A DNA stretch of 64,000 bases from Actinophytocola sp036378875 (lineage in GTDB: Bacteria > Actinomycetota > Actinomycetes > Mycobacteriales > Pseudonocardiaceae), in assembly GCF_036378875.1 (NCBI RefSeq), contig NZ_DASUVO010000052.1:104758-168757 (forward strand), in the 5' to 3' direction. The notes under the pieces were generated by a model, which saw only the letters and a list, made by a program, of their open reading frames with translations, made no database searches and was not told the DNA's origin. Both the position numbers and the translations under genes were made by a program. Shown piece by piece: positions 46,488-54,900 of the stretch (position 1 is the first letter of the stretch; each line of letters starts with the position of its first letter).

Positions 46488-46612
46488 GAAGGAGCGTCCT
46501 TCATAACGCCCACGGCGAGGAAGGCTCACACCGCGCCGCCCTCGGCCAGGCCGGTTCGCGGATGTCCTGAAGGGCACCCTCGGGACGGTCAGCGTCCTCA
46601 AAGGCGCCTTCG
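46488..46612. repeat. Cluster of short GAAGG/CCTTC palindromes
   Basis: The gene-free stretch 46394-46808 holds GAAGGA-GCG-TCCTTC (46488-46502) and two 30-bp-spaced dyads centred on GAAGGGCACCCTC (46568-46580) and AAGGCGCCTT (46600-46609), both preceded by GTCCT. Similar short palindromes are dispersed in Pseudonocardiales genomes as far as I recall. Confidence 0.5.
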
Positions 46613-46636
46613 AGACATCACCACCCTGCGGGCCGC

Positions 46637-46668
46637 GCAACCATCTGTGTTGGCGTTGATCATGAAAC
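46637..46668 (+). repeat. 32-bp partial copy of the 157-bp repeat end
   Basis: Identical to 46366-46397, 271 bases downstream in the same orientation; similarity fades over the next 30 bases. Indicates local duplication of the repeat end. Confidence 0.8.
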
Positions 46669-46808
46669 GGCTCGCGCGGCTTTGGGGCGTTGCACCCGCA
46701 TCGAGATGATTCGTGAGGCGGGCTGAGCACGCAAGTAGGCGCGCGCCCCGCGAAACGGGATCGGGTGAGGGCCGCGCAGGCGGCCAGCTCGGGACGCCGA
46801 ATGCCGCC

Positions 46809-47573
46809 TCAGTCCGGCCACACCGGGTGACGCTTCTCCAAAAAGGCAGCCATCCCCTCCCGAGCGCCGGGAAGCTGCGACGCCGAGGCCATGACCTCCA
46901 GCGCGATCGCGTAGGCGTCGGCCTCGGGTCGGTCGAGCTGTGCGTAGATCGTCTGCTTGCCCAGGGCTTTGCTGGCCCGGCTGCCGCGGGTGGCCTTCGC
47001 GAGCAGGTCGTCGACGGCCGCGTCCAGTTCCTCGTCCGGCACGACCCGGTTGATCAGGCCCCACTCGAGCGCGGTCGGCGCGTCGATCACGTCGCCGGTC
47101 AGCACCATCTCCATCAGCCGCTTGCGGCCGATGGACCTGGCCACCGGCACGGCCGGTGTGTGGCAGAACCAGCCACCCTTGCCACCGGGCAGCGCGAACC
47201 CCGCCGATTCGGCCGCCACCGCCAGGTCGCAGGACGCCACGAGCTGGCAGCCCGCGGCGGTCGCGAGCCCGTGCACCCGCGCGACCACGACCTGTGGCAC
47301 CGACTGTATGGTCCTCATCAGCCGGGTGCAGAGCTGCAGCAGCTCGCGCACACCGGTGAGATCCCGCGCGGCGACGTCGCCGAAGTCGTGCCCGGCGGAG
47401 AACACCGGGCCCTCCCCCGCCAGCACGATGCCGGTCGCGGCCGAGTCACCCGCTTCCTCGAACGCGGCCAGCAATTCGGAGAGGTGTTCGAAAGACAGCG
47501 AGTTCCGCCGGGCGGGCCGGTTCATCGTGATCCGGACCGTCTCGCCGTCTTCCTTGACGAGGATGTGCGCCAT
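46809..47573 (-). CDS. Enoyl-CoA hydratase/isomerase family
   Basis: 254 residues, crotonase fold. Oxyanion-hole segments FSAGHDFGDV and HGLATAAGCQLVASCDLAVA; MNRPARRNSLSFEHL at the N-terminus. The family includes hydratases, isomerases and thioesterases; the position of the usual catalytic Glu is not typical here (LPGGKGGWFCHTPAV), so the reaction is uncertain. Last gene of the meaA-ehu operon, 15 bases after ehuA. Confidence 0.85.
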   Translation of the reverse strand: MAHILVKEDGETVRITMNRPARRNSLSFEHLSELLAAFEEAGDSAATGIVLAGEGPVFSAGHDFGDVAARDLTGVRELLQLCTRLMRTIQSVPQVVVARVHGLATAAGCQLVASCDLAVAAESAGFALPGGKGGWFCHTPAVPVARSIGRKRLMEMVLTGDVIDAPTALEWGLINRVVPDEELDAAVDDLLAKATRGSRASKALGKQTIYAQLDRPEADAYAIALEVMASASQLPGAREGMAAFLEKRHPVWPD

Positions 47574-47588
47574 ACCCCGAAGGTACGC

Positions 47589-48371
47589 TCAAGCCTCGTC
47601 GATCACCGAGCGCAGGAACGCTTTCGTGCGATCCTCCCTCGGGTTGCCGAAGATCTGGTCCGGGGTGCCGTCCTCGAGGATCTGCCCCTCGCAGAACATG
47701 AGCACCCGGTGCGAGACGTCCCGCGCGAACTTCATCGCGTGTGTCACGCACAGCATCGTGACGTCGCTGGTCTTCGCGATGTCCCGCAGCAGGTCCAGCA
47801 CATCGGCCGCGACCTCCGGGTCGAGCGCGGAGGTCACCTCGTCGAGCAGCAGCACGTCCGGGTCGACGGCGAGCGCCCTCGCGATCGCCACCCGCTGCTG
47901 CTGCCCACCGGACAGCTGTGACGGGTGCGCGTCCTCCTTGCCAGACAGGCCAACGAGGTCCAGCAGTTCCCGCGCCCGCGCCACGGCCTCGTCCTTTGAC
48001 TTGCCCTGCACCAGCATCGGCGCCTCGGTGACGTTACGCAGCACCGTCATGTTCGGAAACAGGTTGAACTGCTGGAACACCATGGTGATCCGGCTGCGGA
48101 CCTGGCGGATGTGCGCGTCGCTCGCCGGCACGAGGTCACCGTTCCGCTTCTCGTGGAACAGGTAGTCGTCGCCGACCGACACCGTGCCGGAGTCCGGGCG
48201 CAGCAACGTCATGAGAAGGCGCAGGATCGTGGTCTTGCCGGACCCGCTGGGGCCGATCAGGGTGACCCGCTCACCGCCCGCCACCGAGAACGACAGGTCG
48301 TCGAGCACCCTGTTGCCGCCGAAGCTCTTGCACACCTTGTCGAACGTGATCAGGTCGGCCGCGGCCGTCAT
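47589..48371 (-). CDS. ehuA: Polar amino acid/ectoine ABC transporter ATPase
   Basis: 260 residues. Walker A GPSGSGKTTI, signature QLSGGQQQRVAIA, Walker B VLLLDEVTSALDP, switch CVTHAMKFA. Closest in pattern to EhuA of ectoine/hydroxyectoine importers and generally to GlnQ-type ATPases. The ATG overlaps the ehuD stop. The ectoine assignment rests on family resemblance, not on direct evidence. Confidence 0.85.
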   Translation of the reverse strand: MTAAADLITFDKVCKSFGGNRVLDDLSFSVAGGERVTLIGPSGSGKTTILRLLMTLLRPDSGTVSVGDDYLFHEKRNGDLVPASDAHIRQVRSRITMVFQQFNLFPNMTVLRNVTEAPMLVQGKSKDEAVARARELLDLVGLSGKEDAHPSQLSGGQQQRVAIARALAVDPDVLLLDEVTSALDPEVAADVLDLLRDIAKTSDVTMLCVTHAMKFARDVSHRVLMFCEGQILEDGTPDQIFGNPREDRTKAFLRSVIDEA

Positions 48372-49027
48372 TGGTAAACCCTTCCGTAGCGCCGTTCGAC
48401 CACCCTGCCGAAGAAGGACAGGACGAACGCGGTGACCAGGTATGCGAGCCCGGCCATGGTGATTGCCTCGAAGGTGCGGAACGTCTGCGCTGACAGCTCA
48501 CGCGCCTGGAAGAACGGCTCCGCCACGGTGATCGCCACCAGCTGCGGCACGTCCTTGAACAGCGCGACCAGATAGTTGCTCAACGCGGGGATCGAGCGGG
48601 GAACGGCCTGCGGCAGGATCACCCGGGTCCACGTGTGCCGCCGGGAAAGGTTGAGCGCGGTCGCCGCCTCCCACTGTCCAGGTGGGACGGACTCGATGCC
48701 GGCCCGGTACACCTCGGACACGTACGTCGCGTAGTGCAGGCCGAGCCCGATCACGCCGGCCGCGAGCGGCGAGAGCGTGACGCCGATCTCCGGAAGCACG
48801 TAGAAGAGGAAGAACAACTGCACGAGCAACGGTGTGCTGCGGATGAACTCGATGACGAACGCGAACGGCACCCGCACCCAGACGATCGTGCTGCGCCGCA
48901 ACAGTGTGAACACGAACCCGAGCACGAGCGCGACGAAGAACCCGAGGACCGTGGCCTCGAGTGCCGTGAGGACACCCTCGCCCAGTTGGGGCAGGAAGTC
49001 GCGAACGATGGACCAGTTCCAGTCCAT
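48368..49027 (-). CDS. ehuD: Polar amino acid/ectoine ABC permease (EhuD-like)
   Basis: 219 residues, five membrane segments, HisM/GlnP family. EAA-loop region GQWEAATALNLSRRHTWTRVILPQAV is clear. ATG 49027 overlaps the ehuC stop codon by one base (TAATG). Forms the heteromeric channel with EhuC. Confidence 0.85.
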   Translation of the reverse strand: MDWNWSIVRDFLPQLGEGVLTALEATVLGFFVALVLGFVFTLLRRSTIVWVRVPFAFVIEFIRSTPLLVQLFFLFYVLPEIGVTLSPLAAGVIGLGLHYATYVSEVYRAGIESVPPGQWEAATALNLSRRHTWTRVILPQAVPRSIPALSNYLVALFKDVPQLVAITVAEPFFQARELSAQTFRTFEAITMAGLAYLVTAFVLSFFGRVVERRYGRVYQ

Positions 49028-49716
49028 TAGGCCGTCACCTCCCGCCTGCGCAACCAAAGCCCACGGGCGGGTTTCCTACCGACCGAGGCCGAGGCCCTGC
49101 GCTCCACGAACCGCATGAGAATCGTGAACAGCACGGCGATCACGCCGTAGCCGATGAGAAGTCCACCGAGGACGGCAGCGGACCGGCCGGTGCCGGCACG
49201 GATCAGCTGCCCCGAGAACGTCAGCTCGGGAATGGCCACCACGGACACCACCGCCGTGGCCTTCAGTAGCTCGATGAGGTTGTTGGAGAACGGCGGGATC
49301 ATCGCGACGAGCGCCTGCGGGATCACCACACGCCGGTTTCGTTGCGCGGCCGTGAAGTTGAGCGCGGTCGCCGCCTCCAACTGTCCTGTTGGGACGGCGC
49401 GGATCGCTCCACGAACGACCTCCGCCGAGTACGCGCCGATGTTCAGCCCGACCGCGAGCATGCCGGCCCACCATGGCTCCAGCTGCCAGCCGAGCTGCGG
49501 CAGGGCGTAGATGAACCAGAACGCGAGCACCAACACCGGCGCCCCGCGAAAGAACTCGACGAAGACGAAACCAATGGTGCGCAATGGTTTTGAGTCGCTG
49601 CTGCGGGCGAGCCCGGCCGCGAACCCGCACACGAGCGCGAGCACGGCACCGCCGAGCGCGATGACGACGGTGAACCAGGCGCCGTCGAGGAGGAGCCCCA
49701 ACTGCTGACTGGACAA
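49027..49716 (-). CDS. ehuC: Polar amino acid/ectoine ABC permease (EhuC-like)
   Basis: 229 residues, five membrane segments with the EAA loop GQLEAATALNFTAAQRNRRVVIPQAL and FVFVEFFRGAPVLVLAFWFIY. TTG start after GAGAGGAGG. Couples to EhuD and EhuA. Confidence 0.85.
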   Translation of the reverse strand: MSSQQLGLLLDGAWFTVVIALGGAVLALVCGFAAGLARSSDSKPLRTIGFVFVEFFRGAPVLVLAFWFIYALPQLGWQLEPWWAGMLAVGLNIGAYSAEVVRGAIRAVPTGQLEAATALNFTAAQRNRRVVIPQALVAMIPPFSNNLIELLKATAVVSVVAIPELTFSGQLIRAGTGRSAAVLGGLLIGYGVIAVLFTILMRFVERRASASVGRKPARGLWLRRREVTA

Positions 49717-49729
49717 GGCTTTCCTCCTC

Positions 49730-50635
49730 TCAGGCGGCTGGCGCGCGGCAGAGTTCCGCCGCGGTCAGGTCGGTCATCTCGGCCTCGGTGAAGCCGAACG
49801 GGCGCACGATCTCCAGCAGTTCACCGGAGCTTTTAAGCGCCTCGAGTTCGGTGTTGAACGCGTCGACGATGTTCTGCTGGTCCTTCAGGAATCCGAACGC
49901 ACCACCCGTTCGCCGTGGCACGCCGTCGATCTCCGGCACGAACGCTTCAGTGATCTCCAGTGGCGCGCCGGGGTTCTTGCCCAGCACGTCGTTCAGCGAG
50001 ATGCGGGTGAGCGAGAACGCGTCCACCCGGCCGGCCGCCACAGCCTCCAGTCCGCTGAGCGCGTCCGGATAGGACGTCATGCTGGCCTCGTCGACGCCGC
50101 TGTCGAGCGCGTCGAGCTGCTCGGCGGCGCCAATCATCGTGCCGAGCCGCACGTCCGGGTTCGCGATCACGTCCGCGTAGCTGCGCAGGCCCTTCGGGTT
50201 TCCTTCCGGCACAAGGAAAGCGGTCTTCGCCTCGTAGTCCGGGTTGGTGAACAGCACCTCGGCACACCGCACGGGCGTCACGAACATGCCAGCGCCGATC
50301 ACGTCGAACAGGCCGACCTTCAGTCCGGGGATCAGCGAACCGAACTCCGACGGTATCGGCCGCACCTCCGGCACACCAAGTCTTCTGAAGATCACCTTCG
50401 CGAGCTCGGCGGCCTCACCGGTGATCTCCGCGTTGTCGTCGATGAAGCTGTACGGCGCCTCGTTCGCGAACCCGATCCGCACCTCGCCTGCGTCTCGCAG
50501 CCGGTCGAGCAGGGTGCCACCGTTCGGTTCGTCCTCGAGGTGGACGCGGCTGCATGCCGACAGTCCAGCTCCCGCCATTACCACTGTGCTGGACCAGCGG
50601 AGGAAGTCCCGCCTGGTCCATCTCTGCCCCGACAT
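49730..50635 (-). CDS. ehuB: Solute-binding lipoprotein, EhuB-like
   Basis: 301 residues. Tat motif RRDFLRW and lipobox GAGLSACSR, then a family-3 periplasmic-binding fold (VRIGFANEAPYSFIDDNAEI, VIGAGMFVTPVRC). Probably Tat-exported and membrane-anchored, delivering substrate to EhuCDA. Thirteen bases before ehuC. The 119-bp upstream gap contains a perfect 6-bp dyad, suggesting an extra internal promoter. Confidence 0.85.
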   Translation of the reverse strand: MSGQRWTRRDFLRWSSTVVMAGAGLSACSRVHLEDEPNGGTLLDRLRDAGEVRIGFANEAPYSFIDDNAEITGEAAELAKVIFRRLGVPEVRPIPSEFGSLIPGLKVGLFDVIGAGMFVTPVRCAEVLFTNPDYEAKTAFLVPEGNPKGLRSYADVIANPDVRLGTMIGAAEQLDALDSGVDEASMTSYPDALSGLEAVAAGRVDAFSLTRISLNDVLGKNPGAPLEITEAFVPEIDGVPRRTGGAFGFLKDQQNIVDAFNTELEALKSSGELLEIVRPFGFTEAEMTDLTAAELCRAPAA

Positions 50636-50727
50636 CGATGGTCCTTTGTGTTTCGCGCAGTCTTCACGTATCGATCGCGTATCTTGTGGAGATCGAACGT
50701 ACGGGCAGAGTCACGCGGGGGCAAAGG

Positions 50728-50744
50728 TTCGTTACCAGAACGAA
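50728..50744. promoter_or_regulatory. Palindrome in the ehuB upstream gap
   Basis: TTCGTT and AACGAA around ACCAG. A direct repeat of CGTATC also occurs between it and ehuB (50670-50686). Candidate operator of an internal promoter. Confidence 0.45.
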
Positions 50745-50754
50745 ACAGCAGCTG

Positions 50755-51624
50755 TTACTCCCCACACACCGCGGAGAGGTCATCGGTCGCCTCGTTCTCG
50801 TCGAGGAATCCGAACGGTTCGACGATGCGTTTCCAGTCACCGCTCTTGTGCAGCGCACGCAGTGCCTCGTTGAACGGCTCCACAATGGGCGACTCACGGG
50901 GGAACGCGTACGCGCCGATGAACGGCACGCGGTTCTCAGGTCTGAACGGCGGGGCCACGTCGAGTGCCGCGCCGGACTCCTTCACCATGTCCCGCAAGGA
51001 GATGTCGTCGTAGGCGAAGCAGTCGGCCGCGCCGCCCTCGATCTTCGCGACGAACTCGAACGGGTCGCTGAAGACCATCCGCACGACGTTCTGCGACGCG
51101 ACGCCTGCCGCGCTGGCGTCGGTGTCCTCCGGGAAGCCGGTGAACACCGCGAGCTTGGCGCCCGACGAGATGACGTCGGCGTATGTCTTGAGGCCCTTGG
51201 GATTGCCCGGCGGCACGGCGAGCGCGGTACCCGACACGTGGTCCGCCATGGAGTAGACGACGTCTCCACAGAGGTCAGACCGCATGGTCAGCCCGGCAAC
51301 CATGTCGAACTGTTGTGCCTTGATCCCGACCAGCAGCTTCTGCTCGTCTCGCATCAACTCGAACTTCGGGGTGGTACCCAACTCGGCGAGCACCGCCCGC
51401 GCGATCTCCGGCACGGGGCCGGTGAGCTCGCCCTCCTCAATGGTGTAGGGCCGGTAGGCGATGATGCCCACCGTCACCTCGTCGGGGATCGCGTCGTCCT
51501 TGAGTCTGCGCAGGTCCGCCGGGTTGGGTTGTGCCGATCCGGTTATCGCCGTGGTGCAGCCGGTCGCGGCCGCGGCGCCGAGCACAGTGGTGCTGAGAAG
51601 GAACTGGCGCCGCGATAAACCCAT
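50755..51624 (-). CDS. Second solute-binding lipoprotein, EhuB paralogue
   Basis: 289 residues. Tat motif SRRQFLL, lipobox AAAATGCTT, family-3 binding fold (VTVGIIAYRPYTIEEGELTG, FDMVAGLTMRSDLC). Diverged from EhuB but clearly homologous. Starts four bases after the meaA stop, so it is transcribed with the mutase. Two binding proteins for one transporter suggest a broadened or switched substrate range. Confidence 0.85.
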   Translation of the reverse strand: MGLSRRQFLLSTTVLGAAAATGCTTAITGSAQPNPADLRRLKDDAIPDEVTVGIIAYRPYTIEEGELTGPVPEIARAVLAELGTTPKFELMRDEQKLLVGIKAQQFDMVAGLTMRSDLCGDVVYSMADHVSGTALAVPPGNPKGLKTYADVISSGAKLAVFTGFPEDTDASAAGVASQNVVRMVFSDPFEFVAKIEGGAADCFAYDDISLRDMVKESGAALDVAPPFRPENRVPFIGAYAFPRESPIVEPFNEALRALHKSGDWKRIVEPFGFLDENEATDDLSAVCGE

Positions 51625-51628
51625 GTGG

Positions 51629-53653
51629 TCACCCCAAGGTCGTGTTGATGCCGTTCGCCTCCCGGACGACGTCCACGATCTCGTTCATGATCTCGGTGAG
51701 CTCGTAGTCCTTGGGCGTGAACACCCTAGCGACCCCGCGCCGCAGCAGTACCTGAGCGTCCGCGGGCGGGACGATGCCACCGACCACGACGGGCACGTCC
51801 GCCGCTCCGGCCGCCCTGAGCCCGTCGACCACGTCCGGCACGACCTCGAGATGCGATCCGGAGAGGATCGACAGCCCGACGACATGCACGCCCTCCTGGA
51901 CGGCGGCGGCCACGATTTCCGCCGGGGTGAGCCGAATGCCCTGGTACACGACCTCGAAGCCGACGTCGCGGGCACGCACGGCGATCTGCTCGGCGCCGTT
52001 GGAGTGTCCGTCGAGACCGGGCTTGCCGACGAGCATGCGAAGCCGTCCACCGACCGCCTCACCAGTGGCACGCACACGTTCCCGCACGGCGGCCAGCTCG
52101 CCGCTCGCCTCACCGGCGGCGGAAGCACCGGAAACACCGGTCGGGGCACGGTATTCACCGAAGACCTCACGCAGCGCGCCGGCCCACTCACCGGTCGTCA
52201 CACCCGCACGCGCACACTCCAGTGTGGCCTCCATGAGGTTCGCGTCGGTGCGGGCGGCGGAGGTCAACAGCTCCAATGCTTTGTCCACTTCGGACTGCGC
52301 GCGCAGCGTCCGCCAGTTCCTGATCTCGTCGACGGCCTCCTGCTCGACCTCCGGCCTGATCGTCTCGATGGCGCCCTCCCCTTCGAGGGGACTGGGTTCG
52401 GTGTTCTCGAACCGGTTGACGCCGACGACGATCTCGTCCCCGACCTCGATCCGACGCCGCCGCTCGGCGAGCGAGGCGACGAGCTGGGTCTTCATGTACC
52501 CGCTCTCGACCGCGGCGACGGCACCCCCCATCTCCTGAACCCGCGCGATCTCCTGCTTGGCACTCGCCACGATCTCGTCCACTTTGGACTGGATGACGGG
52601 TGACCCGGCGAAGATGTCCTCGTACTCCAGGAGATCCGTCTCGTAGGCGAGTACCTGCTGCATGCGCAACGCCCACTGCTGGTCCCATGGCCGAGGCAGC
52701 CCGAGCGCCTCGTTCCAGGCGGGCAACTGGATGGCACGTGCCCGCGCGTCCCGCGAGAGGGTGACGGCGAGCATCTCGAGGACGATGCGCTGGACGTTGT
52801 TCTCTGGCTGCGCCTCGGTGAGCCCGAGCGAGTTGACCTGCACGCCGTAGCGGAACCGCCGGTGCTTGGGGTTCTCCACCCCGTACCGGTCACGCGTGAT
52901 CTCGTCCCACAGCTGGGCGAAAGCACGTAGCTTGCACATTTCCTCGACGAACCGCACCCCGGCGTTGACGAAGAAGGAAATGCGAGCGACGACGTCCCCC
53001 ATCCTGTCCTGCGGCACCTGGCCGGAGTCCCGCACGGCGTCGAGGACCGCGATGGCGGTGCACATGGCGTAGGCGACCTCCTGGACGGGCGTGGCCCCGG
53101 CTTCCTGGAGGTGGTAACTGCAGATGTTGGTGGGGTTCCACTTCGGCACGTTGGCGACGGTCCAGGCCACCATGTCGGTGATCAGGCGCAGGCTCGGCCC
53201 GGGCGGGAAGACGTACGTGCCGCGGGAGAGGTACTCCTTGATGATGTCGTTCTGGGTGGTGCCGGCAAGCTTCGCGACGACCTCGTGCCAGTCGGCCCCC
53301 TGCGTTTCGGCCTGCTCCTTGGCGAGTTCCACGTAGAGCGCGAACAGCCACATGGCGGTCGCGTTGATGGTCATCGAGGTGTTGGCCTCGGCGAGTGGGA
53401 TGCCGTCGAACAGCTGCCGCATGTCGCCGATGTGGCCGATCGGCACGCCGACCTTGCCGACCTCCCCGCGAGCCAGCGGATGGTCGGGGTCATACCCGGT
53501 CTGAGTAGGCAGATCGAAGGCGACGGACAGTCCCGTCTGCCCTTTCTCGAGGTTGCGCCGGTAGAGCCGGTTGGACGCGGCAGCGGAGGAGTGACCGGCA
53601 TAGGTCCGCATCACCCATGGCCGGTCCCGCTCACCATCGGTTGGGTACGGCAT
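51629..53653 (-). CDS. meaA: B12-dependent ethylmalonyl-CoA mutase-type protein (MeaA)
   Basis: 674 residues in one chain. N-terminal mutase barrel (MRTYAGHSSAAASNRLYRRN, then VAFDLPTQTGYDPDHPLARG) and C-terminal cobalamin-binding domain with the base-off motif DGHSNGAEQIA. Single-chain length and sequence fit MeaA/Ecm, which converts ethylmalonyl-CoA to methylsuccinyl-CoA, rather than the two-subunit methylmalonyl-CoA mutase. The ATG at 53653 follows GGAGGTGG; the earlier start at 53755 would cross the operator. First gene of the seven-gene operon. Confidence 0.9.
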   Translation of the reverse strand: MPYPTDGERDRPWVMRTYAGHSSAAASNRLYRRNLEKGQTGLSVAFDLPTQTGYDPDHPLARGEVGKVGVPIGHIGDMRQLFDGIPLAEANTSMTINATAMWLFALYVELAKEQAETQGADWHEVVAKLAGTTQNDIIKEYLSRGTYVFPPGPSLRLITDMVAWTVANVPKWNPTNICSYHLQEAGATPVQEVAYAMCTAIAVLDAVRDSGQVPQDRMGDVVARISFFVNAGVRFVEEMCKLRAFAQLWDEITRDRYGVENPKHRRFRYGVQVNSLGLTEAQPENNVQRIVLEMLAVTLSRDARARAIQLPAWNEALGLPRPWDQQWALRMQQVLAYETDLLEYEDIFAGSPVIQSKVDEIVASAKQEIARVQEMGGAVAAVESGYMKTQLVASLAERRRRIEVGDEIVVGVNRFENTEPSPLEGEGAIETIRPEVEQEAVDEIRNWRTLRAQSEVDKALELLTSAARTDANLMEATLECARAGVTTGEWAGALREVFGEYRAPTGVSGASAAGEASGELAAVRERVRATGEAVGGRLRMLVGKPGLDGHSNGAEQIAVRARDVGFEVVYQGIRLTPAEIVAAAVQEGVHVVGLSILSGSHLEVVPDVVDGLRAAGAADVPVVVGGIVPPADAQVLLRRGVARVFTPKDYELTEIMNEIVDVVREANGINTTLG

Positions 53654-53687
53654 CGGAACCACCTCCGTCGACGCGGGCCCCATGAGC

Positions 53688-53702
53688 GTACTGGCCAGTA
53701 AC
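53688..53702. promoter_or_regulatory. Palindromic operator upstream of meaA
   Basis: GTACTGGCCAGTAAC; on the gene strand GTTACTGGCCAGTAC, the most symmetric of the six sites. It lies 35 bases upstream of meaA and 77 bases upstream of the divergent small gene. Confidence 0.6.
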
Positions 53703-53778
53703 CTCTCTGGCAGTGCGTGTGTGGTGAATGCCGCAGCACCCTCTGGTGCGACCATGGCGACGGAGCGACAATGATGGG

Positions 53779-54060
53779 GTGTCAGCGCTGCTGATCGGCC
53801 TGTGCGTCATGGTCCTGTTGGCGCTCGTCCTACGCTGGGCGTCGAACCTGGACACAGACAAGGCCCACCGCAAGGACTACGGCCTACTCCGCGAGGTGGC
53901 AAAGGTCCCATCCTCGACCGCGGCCCGCGTAGTGGAGGAACGACTACAGAGCGTCGGCGTCCGCGCCACCACGGTCCCCGACCCCGAGGGCAACGGCCTC
54001 CGCATCCTGGTCTTCCCATCCGACCAGGCAACCGCGATCAACACCCTGCTGACCGACTAA
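53779..54060 (+). CDS. Small single-pass membrane protein
   Basis: 93 residues: one N-terminal membrane helix (LLIGLCVMVLLALVLRWA), then a soluble domain with LREVAKVPSSTAARVVEERL and LRILVFPSDQATAIN. Divergent from meaA and may share its operator. No known family. Confidence 0.7.
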   Translation: MSALLIGLCVMVLLALVLRWASNLDTDKAHRKDYGLLREVAKVPSSTAARVVEERLQSVGVRATTVPDPEGNGLRILVFPSDQATAINTLLTD

Positions 54061-54166
54061 CCACGGCCCCACCTGACGGTCTCCCGCAACTGCACTTCGA
54101 GTCCGTCCGCCGAACGCTCCCCCAACGCGACCATCCTCCCCCAAGGATTCCGGCAAGATCGCGTCC

Positions 54167-54323
54167 ATGATCAACGCCAACACAGATGGTTGCGTAGGCA
54201 TCCCCCACCCATACCCGGGGGGCCACCCCGAGGCCATCGTACCAAGCCACACAGACAAAACCCCAGGTCGCGCGCCCCTGTGGACAACTTTCGGTGGCCA
54301 GTCCGAGCGAAAGGGACACTCGT
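54167..54323 (-). repeat. 157-bp dispersed repeat, copy B (inverted)
   Basis: Inverted copy of 46237-46393, with DnaA-box TGTGGACAA at 54279-54287. Its TGATCA end faces the meaA/ehu cluster as in copy A, so the two form a large inverted repeat around 7.8 kb. Confidence 0.85.
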
Positions 54324-54410
54324 GCGCCACCGATATCTCCCGAATCTCCGTCCGGGCGGGCGCGTCGCCGTCACTTCAGCTACGTCCGTCTGACGGCGGC
54401 GTCGGCTACC

Positions 54411-54900
54411 GCGCACTCTCTCCGCGGCCGCCGCCGTGTCGGCTGCCCGCACTCATCCTTCAGCACGAGCAGCTTCATCCGGCAGATCAACCCGCTGGAT
54501 GCACCATCGCGGCCGCTGGTGCCGCGTCGCCGCCACGGTCCTCTCTCCGCGACTTCTTCAGCTGCGTCCGCCCCTGAAGCCCGGCGGCGGCCATCGCACT
54601 CTGTCCGCGGCCGCCGCCCTTTCGGCTGCCCATACTCTTCCTTCAGCGCCGTCAGCTTCGTCCCGGCAGATCAACCCACTCGATGCACCACCGCGACTGC
54701 CGGTGCCGCGTCACCGCCACGGCCCTCTCTCCACGACTTCTTCAGCTGCATCCGCCCCTGAAGCCCGGCGGCGGCCATCGCACTCTGTCCACGGCCGCCG
54801 CCGTGTCAGCTGCCGCACTCATCCTTCAGCACGAGCAGCTTCATCCGGCAGATCAGCCCACTGGATGCACCACCGCTGCCGCGCTGCCTCCGCGGCGCAC
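54411..54900. repeat. Tandem duplications of the ggt 3' end, period 182-184 bp
   Basis: The stretch 54324-54852 has no gene. A unit including CAGATCAA recurs at 54483, 54667 and 54849; the last copy contains the final codons and stop of ggt (VVHPVG). The two further copies encode degenerate endings (VVHRVG and MVHPAG) followed by the same stop. The flanks GGCGGCGGCC and TTCTTCAGCTGC are conserved in all. Confidence 0.75.
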
